Positions 24,228 to 32,586 of a DNA stretch of 64,000 nt are shown piece by piece. Location: IMG/VR virus record IMGVR_UViG_3300010157_001667, positions 27,323-91,322 of that record; one strand, written 5' to 3'. The notes below the pieces were generated by a model, which did not search any database, was not told the origin of the DNA, and saw nothing but the letters and a program-made list of their open reading frames with translations. How positions within the stretch are numbered: position 1 is the stretch's first letter; each line of letters begins with the position of its first letter. The translations under genes were made by a program, and so were the position numbers. The stretch comes from a virus.

Positions 24228-26237
24228 TTATAGTCTGCCTACGGCGACCTCTATTATACCTTCACCGTCAAAGTTTTCTAATGCTTTGCCGATAACTGTT
24301 CCCATTTGTGGTGATGCACTATGTTTAGCATAACCATCACCAGCTGACACTAACATGTCACCTTTACTTATTGTTCCACGAACTTTAGTTGGCACACGAC
24401 CTTGTAATGCAAGTGCTACAATATGTTCACCTTTGCATTTCATATTCATTACATATGCTGGATCAGTAGAAACAACACCGGCTACTTTGTTAGTTCCATC
24501 TTCAGCTAATGTTACTTCTTTATCACCACCAAATGCTAGTACTGTGCCAGGTTTATATTTTTTATCTGCTTCGTAATATTCTGCTAAGTCAGCATATGTT
24601 GCACTAAGTCTTGATCCTGCACTCAAACTGAAGTTACCAGTTATAGTACCTACTGTAGTATTTGCTCCGGTTGTTAAGACTGTAGTAATAATATTACCTG
24701 CAGTTATGTTACCTGTTGTAGATATAGTATTACTTCCATATGAGTTCAATAATGTAACAACATTACTATCACCGTATGTTCCATTACCTCCACCTGTAGC
24801 GGCTGCAAATACACCATTACCATATAATACATTACTAGAATTACCATCTTTATTAATAGTAGCAATATTTCCTATACCACTAACATTTGCTACAGCTACA
24901 CTGTTGGCTATATTAGCGTAAGCTACTGTACCTGATACATTGGCACCCGGAATAGAAGTTAATCCAGTTGCGGCTCCATAATATGTGCCTGTTATATTTG
25001 CACCAGTAATGTTTCCACTTGATGACAATGATGTAAGAGTACCTACACTTGTAATATTAGGTTGAGCATTGGTTGTAACAGTACCTGCAGTTGACGAATT
25101 ACCTGTTACATTGCCTGTAATATTAGCAACAAGGTCTCCGGAAATAGAAACACTTGTTGTATTGGCACTAATTGTTTGTGTGCCTATATAGATAGTACTA
25201 TTAGCCAAATACAAATCATTAAATCTATTTGTATTATTACCTAAATTATATGTTATGTTTGCATTAGGTATAATATTACCTGCAACAACAAGACCAGATA
25301 GTGTACCTACGCTTGTAATATTTGGTTGTGATCCGGTTGTTAATGATCCGGCAATGGTAGTTGCACTGAAATTACCTGTCAATGTTACAATATTTCCATT
25401 TGTGATTGTAAAGTTAGCAGAACCATTTAAAATACCATTATTATTATATTGTAGTGTATTAGCAGAACCACCTGGATTGGCTACTCCACTACCAGTAATA
25501 GAAGTTGCAATAGCGTTTGGACTGTTAGTGTAACTTAAGCCAGTACCAACTGAATTTGCTGTTAAATCTATATCAGTGAATAATGAAACGTTACCTGATG
25601 TTGGATAATCATTTGCCAACTTGGTATAAAAAGTACGACTGTTAACAATAGCATTAGCGTTACTATTGGCACCTGAGTTAGACCCAGATACGCCTGAAAT
25701 AGTAATTTTTGTACTATTTGTGTATGGTGTGGTGTTTGCAACGGTCATCACAATTGGAGTAGCATTTGATAGTGCTACAATATTTGTGTACAGAGTACCT
25801 TTAGTTGTCCAATTTAAATTACCTTGACCATCAGTTTCTAATATATATCCAGTTGCACCACCACCAATTTTAACATTAGAAATAGTGCCTAAATGTATGG
25901 GTATACCTTCATATTCAGCAGTGTTGTCAGGGCTCTCGGCATTTCCACCAGTATTAATCCACGAATTAGTATTGATATCATATGCTAATATTTGACCGGG
26001 CAGTACATTAGTAATGTTAACATTACTACCATTACTACCTTCAACTTGACTAAAACTAATAGTTGAATAAGAAGTAAGTACTTCAACATTTTCAACATTG
26101 GTTACTGCTACGTTGCTAGCACCTATAAACAATTGTTTAGCATCATTAGCCCAACCGAATTGAGCCTCATCAAGCTGTGGCAGGTCTACAAGATTGCCTG
26201 AACGTTGTTGTATCTTCGAGATTTGGATGATTGCCAT
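24228..26237 (-). CDS. Tail fibre-like protein with C-terminal peptidase-G2-like domain
   Basis: 669 residues in three parts. The N-terminus (IQQRSGNLVDLPQLDEAQFG, WANDAKQLFIG) is the short module common on phage fibres. The middle ~450 residues are beta-repeat units with GDG.., NITSVGTL, GNI and TGNVTGN motifs. The last ~125 residues (SATYADLAEYYEADKKYKPG, TNKVAGVVSTDPAYVMN, ALQGRVPTKVRG, GTVIGKALENFDGEG) resemble the intramolecular-chaperone or peptidase G2 domain at the end of phage fibres, which helps trimerisation and may be cut off. Shares repeats with the gene at 1-958. Confidence 0.75.
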   Translation of the reverse strand: MAIIQISKIQQRSGNLVDLPQLDEAQFGWANDAKQLFIGASNVAVTNVENVEVLTSYSTISFSQVEGSNGSNVNITNVLPGQILAYDINTNSWINTGGNAESPDNTAEYEGIPIHLGTISNVKIGGGATGYILETDGQGNLNWTTKGTLYTNIVALSNATPIVMTVANTTPYTNSTKITISGVSGSNSGANSNANAIVNSRTFYTKLANDYPTSGNVSLFTDIDLTANSVGTGLSYTNSPNAIATSITGSGVANPGGSANTLQYNNNGILNGSANFTITNGNIVTLTGNFSATTIAGSLTTGSQPNITSVGTLSGLVVAGNIIPNANITYNLGNNTNRFNDLYLANSTIYIGTQTISANTTSVSISGDLVANITGNVTGNSSTAGTVTTNAQPNITSVGTLTSLSSSGNITGANITGTYYGAATGLTSIPGANVSGTVAYANIANSVAVANVSGIGNIATINKDGNSSNVLYGNGVFAAATGGGNGTYGDSNVVTLLNSYGSNTISTTGNITAGNIITTVLTTGANTTVGTITGNFSLSAGSRLSATYADLAEYYEADKKYKPGTVLAFGGDKEVTLAEDGTNKVAGVVSTDPAYVMNMKCKGEHIVALALQGRVPTKVRGTISKGDMLVSAGDGYAKHSASPQMGTVIGKALENFDGEGIIEVAVGRL

Positions 26238-26264
26238 AAGTGTGATTCTTTACAGATTTACACT

Positions 26265-26272
26265 TATTTATC
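26265..26272 (-). promoter_or_regulatory. Late promoter box GATAAATA
   Basis: GATAAATA on the minus strand, 27 bases before the fibre gene ATG. The leader can fold as AAGTGT...ACACTT, with the AAAG ribosome site in the loop and the start codon next to the stem. Confidence 0.6.
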
Positions 26273-26280
26273 TTAAATCA

Positions 26281-26967
26281 TTATAAGAACTTCATGTAAT
26301 ATTGTTCAACACGACTGAACCAAATGTCAGTGTATTTGTCAAATTCAGTACCTTCTAGGATGAATTCCTGATATAGATTGTCAGCAGAACACATGAAAAT
26401 GACACCCTTACGTATCTTTGTACCGTGTACTTCATTGTGGGCATTTGCATAAGCGGCTAATTGAACAAAGTAATCATCAATCCACTCACGTTTTTTAGGC
26501 TTGTTTGTTTGCTTGTGATCCATAATAGATTCACTACCATCATGAATACCTGCTAAGTCTGTCGTCCCTGCATAAATCTTCGGATAATACAACGGAACTT
26601 CTGTACCCCAATATTCACTGCATTTAACAAGACCTTGATTAATGATTGATTGGGCCATCTGATGGCTTTGCAAGCTATACGGATTGCTTCCGGGCTCATT
26701 GAGTACTCCTGTCTTAATATAATCTTCTAGCCACTTGTGCATTCGTGTACCACGACCTGCGGCTTCTGTTGTGATTTCTTGTGCTTTTTGAACGCCAACT
26801 CGTTTACGCCAATTATTAAGTGCTTGTTTAGATTCTTCACTTTTAGTAGCATCTAGTATTGTAGTAACACTGGGAAGTTTCTCACCATCGGGTGTAGCGT
26901 ATTTGCGTGACCCGTTTATTGTTTCTCTAAGTAAAGGAACATAATTATATTTGTTTGGAATGTACAT
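26281..26967 (-). CDS. PD-(D/E)XK exonuclease (RecB/Cas4/MGME1-like)
   Basis: 228 residues. Motifs in order: KLPSVTTILDAT, GTRMHKWLEDYI (motif I region), GTTDLAGI then SIMDHKQTNK (D...DxK catalytic core) and DYFVQLAAYANAHNE (QxxxY). This is the RecB-family exonuclease pattern of phage and mitochondrial MGME1-like nucleases. Probably a role in DNA degradation or recombination. It has its own sigma70 promoter, so it is an early gene embedded among late ones. Confidence 0.87.
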   Translation of the reverse strand: MYIPNKYNYVPLLRETINGSRKYATPDGEKLPSVTTILDATKSEESKQALNNWRKRVGVQKAQEITTEAAGRGTRMHKWLEDYIKTGVLNEPGSNPYSLQSHQMAQSIINQGLVKCSEYWGTEVPLYYPKIYAGTTDLAGIHDGSESIMDHKQTNKPKKREWIDDYFVQLAAYANAHNEVHGTKIRKGVIFMCSADNLYQEFILEGTEFDKYTDIWFSRVEQYYMKFL

Positions 26968-26973
26968 TAGACT

Positions 26974-27002
26974 ATTATAATATATTTTATAATTTAATGC
27001 AA
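26974..27002 (-). promoter_or_regulatory. Early sigma70-type promoter
   Basis: Minus strand: TTGCAT at 26997-27002, 17-base spacer, TATAAT at 26974-26979, 6 bases before the ATG of the exonuclease gene. Confidence 0.65.
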
Positions 27003-27011
27003 GAGTTTAGG

Positions 27012-27338
27012 TTAAACTCTAAAACTCTCTCCACACCCGCATCGGTCACGCTCGTTCGGGTTGGTGAACTCAAAACCCTCATTTAACCCATTACGCACAT
27101 AATCTACGACCATGTTCTTTAAATACACATCATGTTTTTTATCTACTAAAATAATAAAACTTGGTTGTGCATAATTTATTATTGATTCATCATATTTGTA
27201 TTCATCAACATATTCTAATACATAAGCAAGACCAGAGCACCCGGTCGTTTTTACACCTATACGAATACCAAGGCCTTTACCTCGTTTTGATATTATTTGT
27301 TGAATTTTGTTTGATGCTTTTTCTGTTAAGCTTATCAT
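27012..27338 (-). CDS. iscA: IscA/HesB-type iron-sulphur carrier protein
   Basis: 108 residues, the normal A-type carrier length. The three conserved cysteines are present: TTGCSGLAYVLEY and the C-terminal DRCGCGESFRV. The family binds and transfers Fe-S clusters to apoproteins, so here it is an auxiliary metabolic gene of the kind reported in marine T4-like phages. It overlaps the upstream gene by 4 bases (ATGA), so it is translated with the late/internal-protein cluster and not with the exonuclease. Confidence 0.9.
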   Translation of the reverse strand: MISLTEKASNKIQQIISKRGKGLGIRIGVKTTGCSGLAYVLEYVDEYKYDESIINYAQPSFIILVDKKHDVYLKNMVVDYVRNGLNEGFEFTNPNERDRCGCGESFRV

Positions 27339-27664
27339 TGCGGTTGTTGCATTGCATTTTGAGCCATCTGTGCTACTATTTTTTGATTCTCATCGGGCTG
27401 TGCTGCCGGAGCAGGCTCATTGCCTTTAAAAATAACATTGTCACCCTGAATGTTTGCTATGCTCTTGTTTAGTGGAGCTTTCTTAATCATATCATACAAA
27501 TCAGATTTGTCAATAACTATATCATTGTCTCTATAATATTGCAATAATTCTGGAACTGTCCAATCACTATGTACTTCTCCGGAGTCAATCTCACTCTTTA
27601 GTTGACTAGTACTTGCAACCAGTCTAACTAATAGAGGACTGCCTTCAAATTCATACAATCGCAT
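27335..27664 (-). CDS. Small acidic protein of the head-protein cluster
   Basis: 109 residues. The N-terminus MRLYEFEG resembles the MR/K..EF start of several proteins in this window. A helical middle (VPELLQYYRDNDIVIDKSDLYDMIKKAPL) is followed by a disordered Pro/Gln-rich tail (APAAQPDENQ, MQQPQ). It starts 2 bases after the upstream gene and overlaps iscA by 4. Family recalled only as a small conserved protein in related phages; a head-internal role is inferred from the N-terminus and context. Confidence 0.55.
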   Translation of the reverse strand: MRLYEFEGSPLLVRLVASTSQLKSEIDSGEVHSDWTVPELLQYYRDNDIVIDKSDLYDMIKKAPLNKSIANIQGDNVIFKGNEPAPAAQPDENQKIVAQMAQNAMQQPQ

Positions 27665-27666
27665 GG

Positions 27667-28380
27667 TTATCTCTTAGGACGACCTGCACCGCCTAGAGGT
27701 TCTTCTTCTGGAGTTTCAAGGTCAACGTTCATTTCTTCTTCACCGCCACCGGGTAGTGGTTCTTCCATGCCAACGTCAGTATTCATCTCGCCACCGGGTG
27801 CAGGAACACCCATATCACCGCCTGCATCAAAAGCTTCAGCACCTCCTTGACCAGTAATACCGTTCAATGCTGTTTTTAATGTTGCTTGACTTTGTGTCAA
27901 TGCGGCTTGTAATGAAGTCAATGCTTCAGATACTTGTTGATTAAATGTCTCACTTTCGTTAACACCAATCTCAGATTGAACCGAATCAGTTAATGCCGGT
28001 AATTCTTTTACCAACATATCACTAACTTCTTCAACCATTTTTTGTACTTGGTCTACCAAGTCTTGTGCAGCCAAAACTACTTGTGACTTTTCAACTTCTT
28101 CATTTTCTACAACAATACGTGGTTTACGTAAGCTGATTTCAGCAAAATGCTTACTCAATGCTTGTTCCATAAACACAAGTTTTAGATATGAAGAATTCTG
28201 CTGGCTTTCATAGAAATCGTTAGATTTCTTTGTTTCGCTCATTAGGCCACGAACTCTTGTAAGCATATCTCTTGCTTGAGCATAAGACATTTTACGAACA
28301 TTAAACGGAACGTTATAATGCTCTTTTAACGCTTTAGTGGCGTTTTCGATTGGGTTTTTGTCAAAATCAGTTAATTTCAT
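27667..28380 (-). CDS. Conserved helical virion/core-type protein
   Basis: 237 residues. The start MKLTDFDKNPIENATKALKE is followed by a helical region (RDMLTRVRGLMSETKKSND, YLKLVFMEQALSKHF), a long helical stretch around residues 100-170 that could form coiled coil, and an acidic Gly/Pro/Glu tail (GGGEEEMNVDLETPEEEPLGG). Similar proteins occur in cyanophages near the head genes. The composition suits a scaffold or core component, though no clear protease site of the (L/I)xE type is at the N-terminus. Own late promoter. Confidence 0.6.
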   Translation of the reverse strand: MKLTDFDKNPIENATKALKEHYNVPFNVRKMSYAQARDMLTRVRGLMSETKKSNDFYESQQNSSYLKLVFMEQALSKHFAEISLRKPRIVVENEEVEKSQVVLAAQDLVDQVQKMVEEVSDMLVKELPALTDSVQSEIGVNESETFNQQVSEALTSLQAALTQSQATLKTALNGITGQGGAEAFDAGGDMGVPAPGGEMNTDVGMEEPLPGGGEEEMNVDLETPEEEPLGGAGRPKR

Positions 28381-28406
28381 AGTTGTATTCCAAGACTAAT
28401 ATAAAG

Positions 28407-28414
28407 TATTTATC
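28407..28414 (-). promoter_or_regulatory. Late promoter box GATAAATA
   Basis: GATAAATA on the minus strand, 26 bases before the ATG of the 237-residue protein. Confidence 0.65.
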
Positions 28415-28429
28415 TTTTTTCATTTATTG

Positions 28430-28912
28430 TTAGGATTTTAAGCCAAATCTTTTCTGTTGCCAAGCATATGAATTTGCTATATATTTGTTCAATTCATCAC
28501 TCATAGATTTTTTTTGAAATTTATCTTCATTCAATTTAGCAAGATAGATTAGTTTATCCTCTGTTTTTTTAGCTTTTTTAAACAATTTAGAATGAATAGA
28601 AATGTGTACTTCTACACTACTTAAATACATATCCAAATCAATTACTCGATTTGCTAGTTGATACTTTCCTATTTTGTCCAATACACACCAACATACTGCG
28701 TTTTTCATACTAAAAAAAGAATTAACATCATCTCCGTTATTTAATGATACTGTTATGTTATTTACATCTTTCTTTTTAATATGATACTTGTTAAACAAAC
28801 TGTATGTACCATCGGTATCTTGGAAGATGACAACATCTTGTAATTTGGCAAATTCTGATGTTGATATCATGTTGTCCAATTTTCTATCAATCTTTGCAAT
28901 ATCAACTTTCAT
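28430..28912 (-). CDS. Conserved phage protein, unknown function
   Basis: 160 residues. It begins MKVDIAKIDRKLDNMISTSEFAK, has an alpha/beta core with DGTYSLFNKYHIKKKD and ends with ELNKYIANSYAWQQKRFGLKS. No catalytic motif recognised. It overlaps the upstream gene by 11 bases, so the two are probably translated together from the late promoter at 29369. I recall similar proteins in marine T4-like phages, without a role. Confidence 0.6.
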   Translation of the reverse strand: MKVDIAKIDRKLDNMISTSEFAKLQDVVIFQDTDGTYSLFNKYHIKKKDVNNITVSLNNGDDVNSFFSMKNAVCWCVLDKIGKYQLANRVIDLDMYLSSVEVHISIHSKLFKKAKKTEDKLIYLAKLNEDKFQKKSMSDELNKYIANSYAWQQKRFGLKS

Positions 28913-29363
28913 TGTTTACCACCTTAAAGTAAATGTTTCGTAATTCGTCAGATGTATCTAAAAATCCAGGAAGTTTAGACCATGCTGTGTCAGTTTTAAT
29001 CATAGGAACACTATCACAATCTGAATACAATGATCCTAATTCTGTTATCCCATCATCAAATACACTAGGATGCTGTATCTCAAAATCAAATGTCCAACAT
29101 ATATATTCTTCATTATCATGTTGTTCAAACAAGAATCCAAAATTATCAAACTCATCAAATTTAATGTTTATTTGTTTAGGATAATTTAGTATCTCGGGTT
29201 GACTACGTAATGATATAGCCTGTAATATAGTATCAAAATTACATTGTGTGTTACGTTTATGTAACCAAATGTTTTCATCCTCATCAAGTGCAGGTTTATT
29301 CCTGTTAACAGTACCAGTCTGTGTAATATCAAATAACGTATAACAACTTAATGTGAAACTCAT
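28902..29363 (-). CDS. Conserved phage protein, unknown function
   Basis: 153 residues from the ATG at 29361-29363 (MSFTLSCYTLFDITQTG). The in-frame TTG further upstream lies beyond the late box and is rejected. The segments RNTQCNFDTILQAISLRSQPE, DNFGFLFEQH, CWTFDFEIQHPSVF and SDELRNIYF look like a compact beta protein; I recall the family from cyanophages without a function. A baseplate or neck role is possible because of late expression. The box-to-ATG distance is 5 bases. Confidence 0.6.
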   Translation of the reverse strand: MSFTLSCYTLFDITQTGTVNRNKPALDEDENIWLHKRNTQCNFDTILQAISLRSQPEILNYPKQINIKFDEFDNFGFLFEQHDNEEYICWTFDFEIQHPSVFDDGITELGSLYSDCDSVPMIKTDTAWSKLPGFLDTSDELRNIYFKVVNNES

Positions 29364-29368
29364 ACATG

Positions 29369-29376
29369 TATTTAGA
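29369..29376 (-). promoter_or_regulatory. Late promoter box TCTAAATA
   Basis: TCTAAATA on the minus strand, then CATGT and the ATG of the 153-residue gene. One or two mismatches to the usual box, but the spacing is that of the other leaderless starts. Confidence 0.45.
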
Positions 29377-29378
29377 GG

Positions 29379-29409
29379 CAAAAAAAATCCGAGAATAAAT
29401 CTCGGATTT
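29379..29409 (-). terminator. Rho-independent terminator
   Basis: 10-bp stem AAATCCGAGA/TCTCGGATTT with a 5-base loop and a T8 run on the minus strand, 20 bases after the stop of the 140-residue virion protein. Confidence 0.9.
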
Positions 29410-29429
29410 CTTTGAAGTTAAACTTCTAA

Positions 29430-29852
29430 TTAGCTTGCGCTTGTAGCTGTAGAAGCTAGGCGGAAACCAACGTTAGTAACAACAGCGCCACTTAGGTCAT
29501 AACCATTAACTGTACCTAAAGCACGAACTTGTGTTTGTAGTGCAGCCGCAGTGTATGCGCCAACTGGGTAAACAGCAACAGACATGTTAGTTGTGTTTGA
29601 AGTAGCTTGAACAGCGTACATCATAACTGTTGATAACTGCTCAATTGAAACCATAACTTGTGCAACCATCTCGTCAACACCTAATTGGTCTGTAGGAGCT
29701 GCACCTAGATCGAAACCAAAGAAGTCCATTGCTGGACCGATAAAGTTTGTAGTTGTGCCGTTAGCCGCAGTATTTGGTGCTACTGGGCCGTTTTGTACGT
29801 CCATTGCGAATACTGGTTGTGCATCGCCGTGTGTTCTTGTAAATTGTGCCAT
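29430..29852 (-). CDS. Small virion protein, monocistronic late gene
   Basis: 140 residues, Ala/Thr/Val-rich, no Cys except none in motifs. Landmarks: MAQFTRTHGDAQPVFAMD, GPAMDFFGFDLGAAPTDQLG, MVSIEQLSTVMMYAVQATS and ALQTQVRALGTVNGYDLSGA. Proteins of this type are found in marine T4-like virions. It has its own late promoter, a leader with a GAATC-TATAT-GATTC hairpin, AAAGGATTT as ribosome site and a strong terminator. This stand-alone unit implies high expression, as for a major structural or decoration protein (inference). Confidence 0.6.
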   Translation of the reverse strand: MAQFTRTHGDAQPVFAMDVQNGPVAPNTAANGTTTNFIGPAMDFFGFDLGAAPTDQLGVDEMVAQVMVSIEQLSTVMMYAVQATSNTTNMSVAVYPVGAYTAAALQTQVRALGTVNGYDLSGAVVTNVGFRLASTATSAS

Positions 29853-29875
29853 GATAAAAATCCTTTAAAAGTTTT

Positions 29876-29890
29876 GAATCATATAGATTC
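29876..29890 (-). promoter_or_regulatory. Leader hairpin
   Basis: GAATC-TATAT-GATTC hairpin in the 5' leader of the 140-residue virion gene, located between the late box and the ribosome site. Probably mRNA protection. Confidence 0.4.
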
Positions 29891-29897
29891 ATACACT

Positions 29898-29905
29898 TAT
29901 TTATG
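29898..29905 (-). promoter_or_regulatory. Late promoter box CATAAATA
   Basis: CATAAATA on the minus strand, 45 bases before the ATG of the 140-residue virion gene. Confidence 0.5.
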
Positions 29906-29934
29906 CCTGGCAATGAAAAAAGTTGGTTTTGGGC

Positions 29935-31086
29935 TTATCTTCCAGCAAGATTTTGACGACTAAAGCCCATTCTATCTACAAATTTAAGCCCGTGACTTAC
30001 AAAACCCTCTTGAGTTTGTGTGCCATTATCTAAATAACCTTTGACAGGGGCTGTCATTGCGGCTTTATTAAGCTGATCCACAATGTTCATTTTGAGATTA
30101 TAGATGGCTACCCATATAGTAAATGCACCCACTACTCCATTTTTGTTAACTTCTAAATGCTGATTAATCTTCTCACGCATCTTATCAGTCATTGGTCTTG
30201 ACTGAACATACTCAATAAATCCTGCATACAAATCATTCAAGTCACCCGCTACAATACGCTTATTAATATATGTAGTAAATAATTGATTGAATGTATTTCT
30301 AGCCTGGGGCGCAGTGGTCATTAATTGCTCTACTGCTTCTCCATATTTTTGTATAGTTGCTTGTGCTTTTTTAAATAATGTTGAATTAATTTTCAAGTTA
30401 GGTGTGATTGGCATTTTAGCAGGCAATATAGCTACATCACTGTTATTCTTAAGATTACCAATAGTTCCATCTAATGGGGATGATTGGTCGGTTGTTAATG
30501 CGGTCGGTGGAATAAATCCGTGTACTACAATACCAGAATTTTTACCATCTAAAAATTTACCCAAGTCGCTGTTTGCATCTACTGTATATGTAATACCTTT
30601 AGGGTTTGCTTTGAATGTGTATAGCCCGTTCTTTTCTGCTAATGGTTTACTGAATAACAAATCACCCCAATAATAACCCTTGCTTCTATCGGACTTCTCT
30701 AAGCCAGGCCATATCTGTGCAATTAACTGATGCAAATCTGAACGATTTACTCCACGTGCCATATCATACTGAGCAAACTGTTCCGGGCTGAATACTTGAC
30801 GACCACTACCATCTTTCTTGTTGAACATATGTTTGTCTAATATAGTGAACTTACCATTACTGTTACGTCCAAATATCAATGCAGGGTAACCATCCCATTT
30901 GATTGTTACTTTTTCTGGATTAGCTACTGTATCGGCCATTGCTTGTATGGCTTGATTAGCACCCTGTGTGCCACGCAAAAATATCAAATCTTCAGGATGA
31001 TCTAAGTGACCCTTATCTTCGGCTATGACATTGGTGATATTATCTACTTTATTTCTAAGTAGTGCTAATGCTTCGGATAGATTCAT
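29935..31086 (-). CDS. Ligase/nucleotidyltransferase-like protein in the head-protein cluster
   Basis: 383 residues. KVTIKWDGYPALIFGRN near residues 79-95 has the KxDG motif I of DNA/RNA ligases and capping enzymes; GYYWGDLLFS fits motif III, SGIVVHGF fits motif IV, and NLKINSTLFKK could be motif V. The N-terminus (MNLSEALALL ... VIAEDKG) carries LSE|A and IAE|D, the (L/I)xE form cut by T4 prohead protease. I recall a DUF6267-like annotation for relatives. Activity is unproven: a packaged nicked-DNA or RNA end-joining enzyme is one idea, a catalytically dead relative another. It abuts the upstream gene (TAAATG). Confidence 0.6.
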   Translation of the reverse strand: MNLSEALALLRNKVDNITNVIAEDKGHLDHPEDLIFLRGTQGANQAIQAMADTVANPEKVTIKWDGYPALIFGRNSNGKFTILDKHMFNKKDGSGRQVFSPEQFAQYDMARGVNRSDLHQLIAQIWPGLEKSDRSKGYYWGDLLFSKPLAEKNGLYTFKANPKGITYTVDANSDLGKFLDGKNSGIVVHGFIPPTALTTDQSSPLDGTIGNLKNNSDVAILPAKMPITPNLKINSTLFKKAQATIQKYGEAVEQLMTTAPQARNTFNQLFTTYINKRIVAGDLNDLYAGFIEYVQSRPMTDKMREKINQHLEVNKNGVVGAFTIWVAIYNLKMNIVDQLNKAAMTAPVKGYLDNGTQTQEGFVSHGLKFVDRMGFSRQNLAGR

Positions 31087-32586
31087 TTACAGCTTGCCTT
31101 GCTTTTTTAACATGTCTAACATTTTAGCATCGTCAGGATTGTTCGGATCTAATTTATTACCACCAACCGATAGGTCAGAACTGCTTGCTAATTCTTTTTG
31201 TAGGGCTGCCAATATTTTTTGTTTGTTTGCAGGAGTCAAATCTTTTAATAAACCCTGAATCTGTTGATATGCTGTTTTAGTTTTTTGACCTGATGCATTA
31301 TTGGATGTAGTGTTAGGTGCAGTTGTATTAGGTGGAGTTGTATTATTAGGTGGAGTTGTATTATTAGGTGGAGTATTTTTTGGTTGTTCTTCAGCTTGAG
31401 CATGTTGTACAGCCCATGCCAAATCAGCTAATTTAGGTAATACTGATTTACCTTTATCTTTATTATAAGTTTGTTCTAGCTCTTTAGCCAATTCTTTTAA
31501 TCTAGAAACTACTGCCCTATCACTTATAGTGACACCCTTCATAAACTGTGTGAAGAAGTTAGTGATATATTGACTAATAGATTGTTTAGACCTTGAAGCT
31601 TCAGATAAGATATTTTCAAACAAAAAGTTTAGTTTATCAAATTTAGAATCTTCAGCAACCCTATCACCACCTAAGTTTTGAGCCATCTGTCCAAATGCAT
31701 TTTTTCCTGAATTTTTAAGTCTGGAATTGCGCTTAAACTGATTTTCAGGTTTTGTAACAGGTTCCATAATATCTGCTTGTTTTTTCTGTCTGACATTAGC
31801 CGCACTTTTATTAAACTGATCTGCAGGTAATTTACTCATTGGAGACATTTGGTCTTGAGCAGTTTGTGTTGCACTTGTTTGTTTCTGTTGTCTTGTACTA
31901 GTAGCTGTTTTATTAAACTGGTCTGCAGGTAATTTACTCATTGGAGACATTTGGTCTTGAGCGTTCTGAGTAGCAACACCCTGTTTTTGTTGTCTTGTAC
32001 TAGTAGCTGTTTTATTGAATTGGTCTGTAGGTAGCTTACTGAATTGACCATTCTGAGACATTTGGTCTTGAGCTACACCGGCTGCGGCAGCTTGTTTTTC
32101 TTGTCTGATTTGCTCTGGAGATTTTTTAGTAGTTGCCAACTGATTAGCCATCTGACCAAAAGCATTTGCTCCTGTTTCTGGAGATTGTTTAGGAGTTGTT
32201 AACTGATTAGCCATCTGACCAAAAGCATTTGCTCCTGCTGTAGGTGCACCTGCAGGTGTCGTAACTGGTGTCGTAACTGGTGTAACTTTTGGATTAGCAA
32301 TAGGAGTATTAACTTTTGTTGTTACAGGCTTAGTTACGGCAGAAGAATTACCGGAAGTGTTAAGGTCAATCAATCCACTACTAATGCCACTTTGTAATCC
32401 ACTATACGCACGACTGGTGAAATTCTTAATGAATTCATCTTTAACCATCTGGTCTTGTGTACTTAATACATTCTTGCGACCCAATGAGCCTAATCCAGTT
32501 CTAAGAGCGGCGGATCCATAATCGCCTATAAATGAGCTTAGGTCTATTTCATTTAGTTTGGGTTTTTTAAATTCAGTCAGCTTCAC
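31087..32586 (-). CDS. Repetitive, disordered internal-head-type protein
   Basis: 499 residues. It starts MKLTEFKKPKLNEIDLSS. The middle is made of repeats: GANAFGQMANQL twice (a third, NAFGQMAQNL, later), QDQMSPMSKLPADQFNK-like units three times, and PPNNTT near the C-terminus. ILSEASR around residue 330 is a good T4-type prohead-protease site (LSE|A). The rest is Gln/Asn/Thr/Pro-rich and looks unfolded. It overlaps the upstream gene by 14 bases and abuts the ligase-like gene. Internal head protein or scaffold is inferred. Confidence 0.55.
   Translation of the reverse strand: MKLTEFKKPKLNEIDLSSFIGDYGSAALRTGLGSLGRKNVLSTQDQMVKDEFIKNFTSRAYSGLQSGISSGLIDLNTSGNSSAVTKPVTTKVNTPIANPKVTPVTTPVTTPAGAPTAGANAFGQMANQLTTPKQSPETGANAFGQMANQLATTKKSPEQIRQEKQAAAAGVAQDQMSQNGQFSKLPTDQFNKTATSTRQQKQGVATQNAQDQMSPMSKLPADQFNKTATSTRQQKQTSATQTAQDQMSPMSKLPADQFNKSAANVRQKKQADIMEPVTKPENQFKRNSRLKNSGKNAFGQMAQNLGGDRVAEDSKFDKLNFLFENILSEASRSKQSISQYITNFFTQFMKGVTISDRAVVSRLKELAKELEQTYNKDKGKSVLPKLADLAWAVQHAQAEEQPKNTPPNNTTPPNNTTPPNTTAPNTTSNNASGQKTKTAYQQIQGLLKDLTPANKQKILAALQKELASSSDLSVGGNKLDPNNPDDAKMLDMLKKQGKL
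31808..32090 (-). repeat. Three tandem coding repeats (~81-99 bases)
   Basis: Three near-identical copies coding for Q(D)QMSPMSKLPADQFNKTATSTRQQKQ-type units inside the 499-residue protein. The DNA identity is high enough for slippage or recombination to change copy number. Confidence 0.7.

Noticed and set aside
31808-32090. CRISPR-like array
   Set aside because: Repeats are in frame and coding, with no constant-size unique spacers.
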